64,000 nt of DNA, taken from positions 36,041,933-36,105,932 of the forward strand of contig NC_089279.1 in the NCBI RefSeq assembly GCF_963678975.1, in the 5' to 3' direction. The notes under the pieces were generated by a model. That model did no database searches and had not been told where the DNA came from. It saw nothing but the letters and a program-made list of their open reading frames with translations. Below are positions 46,940 through 58,132 of the stretch, in pieces (position 1 is the stretch's first letter; every line of letters starts with the position of its first letter). The translations under genes were made by a program, and so were the position numbers. Source of the stretch: Dysidea avara (taxonomy: Eukaryota > Porifera > Demospongiae > Dictyoceratida > Dysideidae).

Positions 46940-48400
46940 TGAGATTTAGTTAGAAATGTATTCACATAATTTGCTAGCTGGCTAACTACTAGCAGCTATA
47001 TCTTTGCTCAATTCCAGTTTAAAGCTTTAACTATGTAGCTTACTGCTTTAATATCAATCATTAGGGAATGTTGCAAAAAAGAATGCAAAGTCAAGTGTAG
47101 CTACTGTGTCACTGCTCTAAGTATTTCAACTGCTAGTTAGCTACACTATCTTATTTATACATGTTATTTCATTTATTTTATTAACTTTGCAAGCACAGGG
47201 GGAAGGGAAATCAAATTACATCATTTCTTATACAATTGGTACAAGTTCATTGATTATACATGGATGAATAACTTCTTAAATTGGCCGATCCATGGAAGTA
47301 ATTTCTCTGGTGTAGTTTGGCAGATGCTACAGGTGTTCGGTACACAGGAGTAGCTATACATAGTTTGGTCCCATAAATTACTAGTGTATTAATTTACAAA
47401 TTGAAGTAGGGATCCAACCAATAGGAACCCACTGATCATGATACTAAGCATTATAGGTACCTGAAAGTATTGAACATAACATAATAGGCAGAACACTTGT
47501 GCCATACTATAAATCATCATTAATGTGTCCTTGGTCATTGTGATAAACAGCAATTAATTAGGAGTCCACAAGTTTTATTCTGTGAATGGTATCCCACTAT
47601 TGGGACCTGCAGTTGTGAGAAGCCTGTGAATGCAGGAAGTCAACAACCATGTAATTGTTGCTAAAGTATGAAGAATGCAGAAAAATACCCCATCAAAGGA
47701 GCCACAACAGCTGAGATCTGAGATCTTCTCTGCATTCAACCTGTACTTAAGCATCCAACTTATTGCCAGAAAATGGAAAGAGAATACTATCCCACTAGGG
47801 ACCTGTGAGAATTAAGGCTTTAAAAGGATGATGTCGATTTCTTGAACAAAAGATGCATGACCTTTGTGCCAGTGATAGTTGAAGTCTAAGTTTAGCAAAT
47901 AGAAATTTTCATTGGTGTGTTGTGCAGGTGATCGACAAAAATTTAAGATAAAAAATGGGATATTTTGTTCTGTTTTCATAACCAAAATGTTCATTTTTAT
48001 TCTTGCTGTTAGCAGATTTGTCACTTTATAGATGTAGGGGTCTGAGGGTGTAGCCCCTAGCTGCTGACATAATTTTGAACGCTAAAATGCTTCAAAATTT
48101 ACTAGATTCATAGTTTCATGGGTATTATTGCTATTTTCAATACATGCTTGCCTTGCTTGGTTCCAGTAAGTCAGTCAACTCATAAATGTCAAATACACAT
48201 CCATATTCTCCAATTTCAAGTAAAAAACTGATTTAGCTGCTAACTTTTTGAAGTAAATCTTATAGTTATATCATTCTTTAATGTCCATTTAAAAATTTGC
48301 ATTTTATTATGAATGTTCTATTAGAGTAGTTTAACTGCTCCGTCTGATTGCTCTATTAAAGTATCGTTCTCCCTTTTACTATGCATTTTGAGGAATACAT
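46940..48400. other. Intergenic, no gene recognised
   Basis: It includes GAAGTAGGGATCC near 47403, resembling the arm of the 35105 palindrome, and a pair of reversed ACTCTAATAGA motifs near 48310-48365. No coding signal. Confidence 0.4.
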
Positions 48401-48437
48401 GTAAATTACCTATTATACTGTATAATAGGTAATTTAC
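48401..48437. repeat. Perfect 17-bp hairpin
   Basis: GTAAATTACCTATTATA and TATAATAGGTAATTTAC are exact complements around a CTG loop. No T-run or gene is nearby to give it a role. Confidence 0.8.
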
Positions 48438-48843
48438 GTGTAATTACTGTAGCTACCCTGTCATGCTCTTATTTACTCTGTACATTTGTGCTACCAAACT
48501 AAGATGGTGGTGTTCAAACCCACAAATTAATATTTCAGAGGGGGTTTCTGGTACACCCATAAATATGACTCTGAGGCATATCAGCTGCAACAGCAAGCAA
48601 ATCAATAGATCTGGAAGGAGTACCTACATATTAAACCATTTGAGGATGCAGTGATCATATGGATCAAAGTATTAAACTACCAGGAGTTCTATCTCCAAAA
48701 GTTTTCGGCTGGACTTGCTACTTATCAGTGTCGCAAATCAATGGAGGCACAGCTGACCCTAGTCCTGTTACATTAACAGACTCTCTTGAGTCTCAACGCA
48801 TGGCAGCACAGTGATGTGGTTAAAAGAACTCTAATTATAACTA

Positions 48844-49037
48844 CCGTAATTTGCTTTTTTTTCGTTGTAAAATAATTTTCGTATGCAAAAACTTGTACGA
48901 AAATTTCTTGCACGAAATTTTTTATAAAAGATCGAACTACTCTAATAGAACAGTCATTCACGTAAATCATACGAAAATATTTTTACAACGAAAATTTATC
49001 ACGAAAATTTTTTGCACGAAAATAAAGCAAATTACGG
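48844..49037. mobile_element. About 195-bp MITE carrying the ACTCTAATAGAACAGTCA motif
   Basis: CCGTAATTTGC and GCAAATTACGG are terminal repeats, with ACGAAAATT units repeated inside both arms. The dispersed motif sits at the centre (48938-48956). TA is on the left flank and TG on the right, so a TA duplication is only half visible. Confidence 0.7.
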
Positions 49038-49367
49038 TGGCGCTATATTGCTAGTTAAGATGAATGCTGTCCTCATACTTTATAATTTAAATACCTAGCA
49101 AAGCTGAGTGCTCTAATAGAATATTTGACAGTAAATTAAAGTACCCATATAGTTGCTTTACATTCCTGCAGCTACATCATTGTGTATGTAGTGGCATGTA
49201 TGGGTTTTCTACATGCACATGATGATCCTCGTGATGATCCTCGTGATGATCATTATTTGGAGTTAAAAACTGGTGCACAAATCATCATATAAAATTCAGC
49301 ATTGCACTAACAATCAAATCAAAATAGGCCTAGGATTACATATAGCACAATTAAAATCTGTAGTCAG

Positions 49368-51529
49368 TCATTCAGTAAAATTTCCCTGCTTAACAGGGTA
49401 ATCAGGAACAGCATTACCATTTGCTGTTAGCAGATTATCTGGCAAAAAATCGGTAGGGTAGGGAGCAGGTGGACTATCAGGAACAACAGGAATCTGAGTA
49501 ATGGTAGCTGGTAGTTGAGTGGTGGGTGAGGTATCTGTTGGTGGTGGATAAGTATCAGTAGCAGAGTATGGAGGTGGTGGCTCAACAATAGTAGCAGTAT
49601 CGTTAGCACGGTTATATGATGTGGTTGCTATCCTGGTATGTTGTACATGTCCTTTGTAATAACAGCCACAACTTGGTATACAACAGCAGAGTAAGATAGC
49701 AATACAGCAACAAACACATCCAATGAAGAAGAGAACTCCAAAGACAATACCAACAACAGCACCAACAGGTAGATCGTCAGCTAAAGGACACAACATTACA
49801 ATGTATATATACACACTTTAGTACTATAGTGGCCACTTACTACAAGCAATGGCAATGTCTTCATAGTGGCTACAGTAATAGAATGCTCCACAATGTGACA
49901 ATAAACAGTGTGTTAGCTTGTCCTCATGTCCATTACATTGTGTATAGCAAATAGCAACACGCAGGTTAGCTGGATTGACACTACAATGGAAACATTACAT
50001 ACTGGGTTGGTGTGACCATTACAGCACATGTACAACATGTGTACAACATGTAGGTATAGTAGTACACATGGAATGATGTCATTGGAAACAAGTTGTGTAG
50101 TAAACAGCTCAGTTGATGTTGTTTTCCATCATAGCTAAAAGTTTTTACAAAATTTACTATGAAAGTTTTGAAAATGATAATTTTGTGTCCCATCATACAG
50201 GTTATACCTGCACACTAGTAAAGAAAGACAGAAAAGTGTTTGACGATGTATGATCATGGTATTAATCTAACAGTTATGTGCAATCATTCACAACTTGACA
50301 TTGAACTACACGCAGCAAAGATAATTATTCTAAAGTACCAAAAAAGCTGTCTGCATCAATTGACAACCTTTTAGCAAGATTTATTGTCATGGCATGATGG
50401 CTACAAATCAACATACGTAGCTATTGATTGTCCCTATTGTGTTAAATTGTACTAATTACAATTACTGTGGGGAAGGAGGCAGGCTGCCTTTATTTGACGT
50501 AAGGATTTTTCGTCTTAATGCACCTAGCTACCATAATACCACTCTTCCCTCCATCTACAGGCGGCATGAACAGGTTAAAAAGAGAGAGTATGGTGATTGG
50601 GTTTGTATAGTCAAAGAGACATCCTTTATCCCACTATAGTCTTTAACTACAGGGGGTATGGGAAGAGAGGCAACCGTTTTTATTGCAGACTTGCTGATCT
50701 ATTGTCCAGCAGGAACACACTAACTCATAAATTGGCATGGGTTCGACACACACTATCTTTTTCATTGTTAAGATCTGCAACAATGTGGATCCGTACCATT
50801 TCTTATCGCTCTGCCAACGCTTCTCTAGAGATGGGCCTGGCTTCAGGTCCTAAGGACTTTTAAATTATCAGCTTTTGTCCAGTGCTTATGCTATCTGTGC
50901 TAGGGGTAGCTGTGAAAAAAATCATGATTACTGTATACATTATTGCAATTCCAACCTGTCTAAAAAGGAATGCTTGAATAGTCAAAGTATGTATCTTATG
51001 CACTTTTTTAAAGTTCTAGGTACTAAAGGCACATGACAGGTGTTTACCAACCTTGTTGACACTGTTACAGCTAAAGTATAATGTAGCCGAACAAGTTGAC
51101 AACAACTATCTGGCTACCCTATGCATTCTATTAATAGATTTGTGACAAATTAATTTACTGCATTAATGTGTATATTAGCTACAATAGCTACATAAAGGCT
51201 GCACAATACACACAACACCAGTTCACTGACTCACTTGTTGCTGTAATCATATTTGTTTACACTACCGAGCCGCTTATATCCTAACTGACGGCAAGCCACA
51301 TCTCCAGCATCATTATCAAATCCATCATCACACACTGTACCCCACGAACCATCTGACCTCTTAAACTCCAGTCTGCCAGAGTCCCCATCGCCATTAATCC
51401 TCAGATCACCATACACTGCAGATCATGTCTCATTTGAGCTAGCCTCGAAATTATAATCTGGTAATTGTGCTAACCTGCTAGGGCGGGAGCCACAAGAGCC
51501 AACAGTACGATGAAGTGAACCACAACCAT
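49368..51529 (-). CDS. Single-SRCR type I membrane protein with PPPPY tail, copy 2 (complete)
   Basis: Exons: 51529-51475, 51415-51235, 49980-49841, 49780-49368, giving 262 residues. Residues 1-18 ([18 protein letters not shown]) are a signal peptide ending at the exon 1 border. The SRCR domain (19-125) has [29 protein letters not shown], then [11 protein letters not shown] and [11 protein letters not shown], split between two exons. [18 protein letters not shown] is the membrane span, followed by Cys-rich [11 protein letters not shown] (likely palmitoylated). The cytoplasmic tail has [10 protein letters not shown] (WW-binding PPxY) and many Pro/Thr. SRCR domains bind diverse ligands and are expanded in invertebrate immune and adhesion receptors; the ligand here is unknown. 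The phase of every junction is consistent. A retroelement fragment lies in the 1.25-kb intron 2. It is the intact paralogue of 27778-28452 and 61777-62209. Confidence 0.88.
50430..50870 (+). mobile_element. Retroelement reverse-transcriptase C-terminal fossil
   Basis: Plus-strand text such as [36 protein letters not shown] and [14 protein letters not shown] resembles the conserved tail found after reverse transcriptase in a retroelement group common in invertebrate genomes. Which order (LINE or another) I cannot decide. It is a broken, isolated fragment in the intron of the SRCR gene, on the opposite strand, with no visible terminal repeats. Confidence 0.55.
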
Positions 51530-51685
51530 CTTAACACCAATCGATATAGCTATCGGTAGTGTTAAAATCAGGTTATAAACAGTTTAATCAACACGTTGCA
51601 CTATGACGTTGATTTTCGCCCTCGTGATCATCGATTTACAGTGCTTCAATTTTTTGCGAAATTTGCAACTTTGCTATTATAGTTT

Positions 51686-51999
51686 CAGGGGCGGATCCAG
51701 GGGGGGTTCCAGGGGGGTTTCCAAGGGTTCCATGGAACCCCCCTTTTGAAAGAGCCTCTCTTACTCGAGATACTCTAGTAGAGCAGTCACAGTAGTCTTT
51801 TGAGGAGCAGTGTAGCAAGTTATGTATCTAGATATAAATAAGGAAATATCATAGTATAGTTGGTAAGGGTATCTATGGTGAGGGGTAGCTGTTCTCAGTA
51901 GGTGATGACTTTTTTTTTTTGGTCTTCAACTTACAGCTAGGCTGAAGTTGCAATTCCAAAAATGGAACCCCCCTTTTTAATAGTCTGGATCCGCCCCTG
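51686..51999. mobile_element. MITE with CAGGGGCGGATCCAG ends
   Basis: CAGGGGCGGATCCAG and CTGGATCCGCCCCTG are exact 15-bp inverted ends, flanked on both sides by AGTTT (51681-51685 and 52000-52004). The core has TACTCTAGTAGAGCAGTCAC and then GAGGAGCAGTGTAGCAAG, shared with the element at 46570 although the ends are unrelated. It lies about 150 bp upstream of the SRCR start codon. Confidence 0.75.
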
Positions 52000-52004
52000 A
52001 GTTT

Positions 52005-53494
52005 AGTTAGTGTACAATATACACTGTACTACGATCTGCGACCGCGGTCAAAGCTAAAGGTCAATGAACAAGGCCAATTTTTCACGAAGAACTACGGTCA
52101 AACTGTTTTCAACTGTTTTTCACCCAACATGATCAGTTGAAACCCACATTCCTTGTCAACACATTTGCACTAAGGAATAGCTAAGTCACTTCTACAGAAA
52201 GTGCATACTGGCTACATAGTTTACTCGTGCATGGATGTTCACTATATATGGTTAAGCATTATTTTGAATTAAGGTTTGCTTATTCAGTTATTGCACTGTA
52301 GCTATTTGATATATTTTGGCAGTTTATCACCTCAATTTGTTATGACTATCAAGGGCAGATCCAAGGGTGGAGGGAGTTGGATGAAATTTTGGTAAAAAGT
52401 TTCCAAATTTTCTGTTACATGTACGCTATACACTGAAATTTAAGGGATCTGCATGGGGCCACTATCCCCCAGAAAATTTAGTATTCTGTGATTGAACCTA
52501 TAGTAATAATTTTCACCAAAAAGCCTTAAGCTGACATTTAAAACATATGTTAGGAATTTATTGATATACAGTAGACTGCTTGTGCCTGCTTCTGCTGATG
52601 CAGTATTAGGAGCAAGCCAAACAACAAAGAGGTGGAGTTTGAAGGACATGCATATGAATGCCATTCTGGGGGTCTGCATGGGGGAATTCTCCCTGGTTCA
52701 GAGATATAGGTTGCTATAATAAGAGCAGGGTACAATTTTGAAAACATTTCAAGAATTTTCTTGCAATTGAAGGTATTGAGAATAGCTTAACTCCATGTAT
52801 CAACAAGTAGATTTGCACTATAAAGTTTGTGATTTGATCATTAAATATTTAAGGTGTCAAATGCAGCCATATGGGTAAGTTTCTACAAATATGCCTGCAT
52901 AATAGGCTAAATGTTATGCCAGTATAATGCTAGATGGTATTCCTATTTCTGGTCTTTTAAAAATTGGATGAGGGCTGGAGGGTTTAGACATATGCCTTTA
53001 TTTACATGCAAATTTTACTTCAGCTAATAAATCTTGTATCAATAAAATACTGAGGATGCAGGTAATTATTCTAGGGCTGTTAGGGGGAACTCCCCCCCCC
53101 CCCCTAAAATCTCAAGATTGAAGTAACACCTAACAGTGAAAGAATCAAGCCAGTACCATTATTAAATTATGCCTGTCTGAATGCATAAGTCAGCCAGTCA
53201 GTGATCAAACAGCAGAAAAGATTCCACCTAAAATTTCTCACAATTTAATGGATGCATTTTGGGTCACACTGAACACACTTTGGGCTTGATTTTACCTACA
53301 ATATACTGCCATGGAGCCATGAAGGTATTGTGAAGCTGGTTTTAGGGTGATATTTTTGACCAGAAAAGCCCAAATTCTCATGATCCATATTTTGTACTGT
53401 ATGATAACTGAAATAAAACTCTTGAAATCTAAACGTGACATCTAAAACTATAACTAATATGTAGATGGTAACCTAAAACCTTAACTAAACTATA
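52005..53494. other. Intergenic repeats, no gene
   Basis: It contains GGGGGTCTGCATGGGGGAAT-type phrases (52440-52460 and 52670-52690) belonging to a dispersed family and a 13-bp C-run at about 53090. Frames near 52440-52750 lie in this repeat. Confidence 0.4.
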
Positions 53495-54186
53495 TAGTAT
53501 AGCGGCATAGTCCCCAAAATTGGCAATATTGTGCACTTTTCATAAAGCCATGAAACTTTCCACATAAATAATACTCCTCATGACATGTAATTTTAGATAT
53601 AGTGCCATTACTGAGTTGACCTTTGATGACCATTTTTGTACAGAAAATTGATCATTTTTGTCTTTAACTCCCTGAGGCAGTAATTAACTTGCTAAAACAT
53701 GGTACCAAACAAAAGATCTTGCTGATAGAAACAACTTGGTTTTTATTTGAAGTCAATAGGCGATTTCATTACAAAGTTATGATCATTTTTACTAGCTGCA
53801 AAATTTGATAAATTTACCTGCCCTCGAGGTGTGAATTACCTGTGGGCAGATAATTATGCATACATTTATCAAATTTTGCAGCTAATACAAATACTCATAA
53901 TATAAGAATGAAATCGCCTATTGACTTCAAATAAAAACCAAGTTGTTTCTATCAGCAAGATCTTTTGTTTGGTATCATGTTTCAACAAGTTATTTACTGC
54001 CTCAGGAAGTTAAAGACAAAAATGATCAATTTTCTGTACAAAGATGGCAGTAAAGGTCACCAAAAGTCAAATCAGTGATGGCACTAAATCTAAAAATACA
54101 TGTATTGAGGAGTACTATTTATGTGGAATGTTTCATGGCTTTATGAAAAAGTGCACAATTTTTTGGTTGTGCCGCTATAGCTACTA
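53495..54186. mobile_element. Palindromic foldback MITE, about 345-bp arms
   Basis: The ends are TAGTATAGCGGC and GCCGCTATAGCTACTA. The arms match almost throughout (CACTTTTCATAAAGCCATGA / TCATGGCTTTATGAAAAAGT; AAGATCTTGCTGATAGAAAC / its complement), meeting near 53847 around CCTCGAGG. It is related to one-armed 15760-16170 and to the outer arms of 39714-41620. Confidence 0.85.
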
Positions 54187-54189
54187 ATA

Positions 54190-54851
54190 AAGAATCTAAT
54201 ATCTAAAACTACTAAAATACATTAATGATGGTAACTAAAACCAATTCAGCTACACCTACTAAAAGTCTAAAAGTAAAATGCAATACTAAAGCAACACTAT
54301 TAAGTACACATACTGCAAGATCTGAAGTGTGAATGACGCGTTAATGATACAGATGGTATACAATGATGGGCAACACATTTTGTGACTGCATGTACGTATG
54401 ATAGCATGACGGACTGCAACATGTGCAGTAGGAAACCTCACAAGATAGACTAAATAAATTCTGCATGTGCTAACAATTTGGTTGACATCAACCCACCTGA
54501 AGGATATTATTACAAGATCATGGTCACCCGTTACAATTTAGGTGGTTGCAAATATATGTTAATTCATACAAGCTAGTATTCATTTTATCCTAGTGTCATT
54601 TACCAGCCTTGAAATATTTAAAAGCAAATTGAATTTTCTTTCTGTTTTGTACTGTATACTTGGTCTTGAGCTTGTACAGTAATAACAATAATATATAAGC
54701 AAATAAATACAATGTATAGGTGCATTTGCACTAGTGTAGACTTCACCACTTTACCATGGCATATAAAGGCTACTACTACCACTAATGAACACAAATATAC
54801 ACACAAATAGTACATTGCTACTACTATAGCTGTCTAAAATATCGATATCTA
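54190..54851. other. Intergenic, no gene
   Basis: AT-rich spacer. The short minus-strand frame at 54618-54815 has a hydrophobic run but no start context, splice partners or family match. Confidence 0.35.
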
Positions 54852-55724
54852 CAGGCCCGTAGCCTGTGGGGGGTTCTGAAGAACCGCCCTCTTGGAAAAA
54901 AGGTCCCCAATTTTAGTAAAAAGGTCTACAATTTTAGCAAAAAGGTCCATAATTTAACCAAAAAGGTCCACAATTTTAGTATACAAGTCCAAATTTTCAG
55001 GAGCAAAAGTCCATTAGCTACAGTTTACTAGATATCACTAATAAAAAGCTAAATTAAATGCTCCTAGTAACTCATTCAATGCTTGCATTAAATGCAATGC
55101 AAGATAGAGATACTCTAATAGAGCAGTCAACCACTCTAATAGAACAATAGCTCTAATAGAACAGTCACAATTACATTTTCTTTAAAAGCTACTTAATTTG
55201 CATTCTAAACTGAGCTTTCATTAAAATATATATAAGATTTTGGTAGACAAGTCCCTCCATGCAGAGCCCATGAATATAGCATACTTCATGCCTCGCTCCA
55301 TGCAATGTGTCAATTTCATTGTTTAAGACACCCTTTGTTCTGCTCCACTGCCCCTGTTGATCTTGGCAGAGTATTTAATCTTTCCCATTCTTATTCACTG
55401 TGACATTCCAACATATTTTTATTAAGACACATGCATGTGCAGATGGTATAATTACAGTAGCAGTAGAGATATTTTCCCAGATATCATCCATACAGCTGGT
55501 CTTCAGCTTAACTTAAAAATTGTTATTATATTGACTGAAATGCCACCTTTTAGTATCCATTTTCAAAACATTTCCTGGGGGAACATGCCCCCAGACCTCC
55601 CTAGTTTCAGCATGCTTCACATGCTGGGTGCGTACACCATAACATGATCTAAATCATTTCATTTAAAAAGGTCCACTTTTCTTCTAAAAGAACCTACCCA
55701 GATAAAAGTCTGGCTACTGCCCTG
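54852..55724. mobile_element. Non-autonomous DNA transposon with 5-bp target duplication ATCTA
   Basis: CAGGCCCGTAGCC and GGCTACTGCCCTG are inverted ends with two mismatches. ATCTA precedes (54847-54851) and follows (55725-55729). Inside are three copies of the ACTCTAATAGARCA motif at 55110-55170 and repeated AAAAAGGTCCA units at 54900-54990. The 70-codon frame at 55435 has no family character. Confidence 0.7.
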
Positions 55725-55729
55725 ATCTA

Positions 55730-56442
55730 TACTATAAGTGAAAATTTTGGAAATTCCTGAAAGCATTTTGGGCAAACGTTTGACTATATTTAGACTCAGG
55801 CCTAGGTATATAAAGTAACAGCCTACTGAGATTGAATCTGGTACTGAAAAAGTGACATATATGTCACTTGGCTCTCAGTGCCATAAGCATTGTGTATCAA
55901 CTTAAAAGACATCATAATACTAGCTGTCATGTAAGGGCACAGCCTGTAGCTTTTTTCATCTTAAAGAACAGGAAATTGTATCATGATCAATACTAAACAA
56001 ATTTTGCTATTGTGTTTATATATATATATATATATATTCCGTAGTGAATGCACTTTACAATGTCATAGTTCAAACCATATATTATTGTAAATGTCCATAT
56101 ACAATTATAATGAAGAGAGGGCTTGTGTGGAAAGTGTCAGCCAGAGGGGGAAGGATGACTCACAGTGTGCGGAATACATGTACACCCAGCTATATATGCA
56201 TATAGCATGCTCCAGTTAATTGGGACATCCTCCCCCAGGAAATAACTATCACAAAACTAATATTTAAACCAAATATGAAAAGGTTGAGACCTGGAAGAAA
56301 TTCTATAACAAACTATTTTGGTGGGTGCAAGATCAGTTTGAAACAATTTAACAGAACTATACATGTACTGTACCCATGCTATTGCATGGATTTTATGACA
56401 ATATGGACTGTCAAACAGAATAAACTAGCTAGGGCTGAAATG
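55730..56442. other. Intergenic with (TA)n microsatellite
   Basis: TATATATATATATATATATA lies at about 56016-56036. No gene seen. Confidence 0.5.
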
Positions 56443-57019
56443 CAGGGGCGGATCTGGGATTTCAGAAGGGGGAGTGCTAACATGGACACTTATATATGTG
56501 GCAAGAAAGTTGATACAACTAGTGTGAGAAGCACACTCAACATGTGGAGCATGCTCTATCTAGGGGGGTCTGGGGGCATGCCCCCACAGAAAATTTTTGC
56601 AAATTTTGCCTACTGAGATTGAATTTGGTAGTAATTTTGAGTGAAAAATGATGTCACCCTTTAATGTGATACTATTATTCCCCTACAGTTTGTCAGCATA
56701 ACTAAAGAGCACAGCCAGTAGCTAAATTCAATCTTAAAGAACTAGTAGTGGAAACATATGGGTATCAGCTGCACATGATCAATTCTAGTGTTCTGAAGTA
56801 TAGCATAATTTACAGTCTCATGGCTCAAACTACACTAGTTGTCCAAACAGTAGAGAGGGTAAGTGTGAGTGGAGAGGATAAGTAGACTCACCAGTGTGTG
56901 GAGTGCATGTGCACTCAGCATGTATAGAATTCTCCAGCTAGGGGGCTCTGGTGGCATGCTCTCCTGGAAATTTTTGGAAAATGGCTATCACAAGATTGAA
57001 TTTAGAAGCTATTTTTAAC

Positions 57020-57062
57020 CATAGATAGTATATTCAACATACTGTAGAATATACTATCTATG
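57020..57062. repeat. Perfect 16-bp hairpin
   Basis: CATAGATAGTATATTC and GAATATACTATCTATG pair exactly over an 11-nt loop. Confidence 0.8.
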
Positions 57063-57719
57063 TTTTAACCAAATGTGGGTACAAGATGAATGAGTTCAGT
57101 TGAAAGTAAAAACAAAACTATACACTGTTTCTTATTATTGGATTTTAAGAAAATATAGTGGCTTGTCAAAGAGAATAAAGAATGTATAGTTAATTGAATG
57201 TTAGGTCAAGGGGAATATATGAACACAGGATTGGATCTATTTCATATATATAACCACTGTTCTGTGGTGCAGGTTGCTATTTCAGTCTACCTTATATAAT
57301 GATGGATCCATCCATCACCATAATTGTTTTACAACTATTCTACAAATACAACTAGTTTTTGGCCACAACTAGCCCCTTTTTAACACACAATCATGACAAC
57401 GTAAATGCTGCAGTATCATTTAAAGTTGAGTTTCAAGGAATTTGATAGTGCAAACTCCAGAAGCTGCCAGATTTAGAATGGGATTTGATCAAGTAAGGGA
57501 AACAAAACGAACAGCTCTCAGATGTTGCGGCCTTATGAACTTTAAAAATGCTAAGAAACTCACTATTATAATAAAAGTGACTATTGTTTTACTTGCAAGA
57601 GAAGCATTTCAACCTAAGAATCAAGTTTGTAGCAGAGCCTAAAAACTGACAGAAAAAGCTGTTTTCAGAATAGATTTCAATTAATAATACAATTTAGTAC
57701 ATCAAAAGTATAAACCTTT

Positions 57720-57800
57720 CTAAAGTGATAGGTATATAGCAGGATGTTTGGTACAATGGTGAGGGTAGCAGTGCACAGGTCTAGAAGAATAGGTTTAATT
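57720..57800. repeat. Dispersed repeat shared with 60785-60870, possibly tRNA-derived
   Basis: GGATGTTTGGTACAATGGTG ... AGCAGTGCACAGGT is matched at 60797 by GGATGGTTGGCACAATGGTG ... AGCAGTGCATAGGT. TGGCACAATGG resembles an RNA polymerase III A box, but no convincing B box follows, so a SINE origin is only a suggestion. Confidence 0.35.
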
Positions 57801-58132
57801 TCAGCTTGCACTCTGGTAACTTCTATAGTTTTAATAATGGATGTTCTATTAGAGTAGTTGACTGTTCTATTAGAGTATTTCGATTTTAGCAGCTTATAAA
57901 GTAACACTTACACCAAAAGTATAATTTTGAACCCCTCTTAGTAATTCTTGGATAAGATTAGCTATTCCCCTTGCTCTTTCCATCTTTTCATTGCCCATAG
58001 CTACATGTGTATAAAATGTAACTGCATATGTACTACAGGTTCTAAAAGCTTCCTGGCTTGCTCATTGTAAAATTTTGGAGGGGGGGGGGGGGTGCTTCGG
58101 CCCCCCAAGCACCCCCCTAAATCCGCCCTTGG

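Larger units (their letters stand above)
56443..58132. mobile_element. Composite non-autonomous element, CAGGGGCGGATCTGGG start
   Basis: The left end CAGGGGCGGATCTGGGATTT resembles the 51686 element. A complementary-looking right end CCTAAATCCGCCCTTG occurs at 58115-58130 after a 15-bp G-run. In between are two copies of the TCTAGGGGGGTCTGGGGGCA phrase, a hairpin at 57020-57062 and a reversed pair of the ACTCTAATAGA motif at 57842-57877. Flanking duplications are not evident, so the two ends may belong to different insertions. Confidence 0.45.

Noticed and set aside
49368-49814. Shisa or WBP1-type protein
   Set aside because: The TM plus PPxY layout is similar, but upstream exons in phase clearly encode an SRCR domain and signal peptide.
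57720-57800. tRNA gene
   Set aside because: An A-box-like word occurs, but there is no cloverleaf or good B box; kept only as a dispersed repeat.
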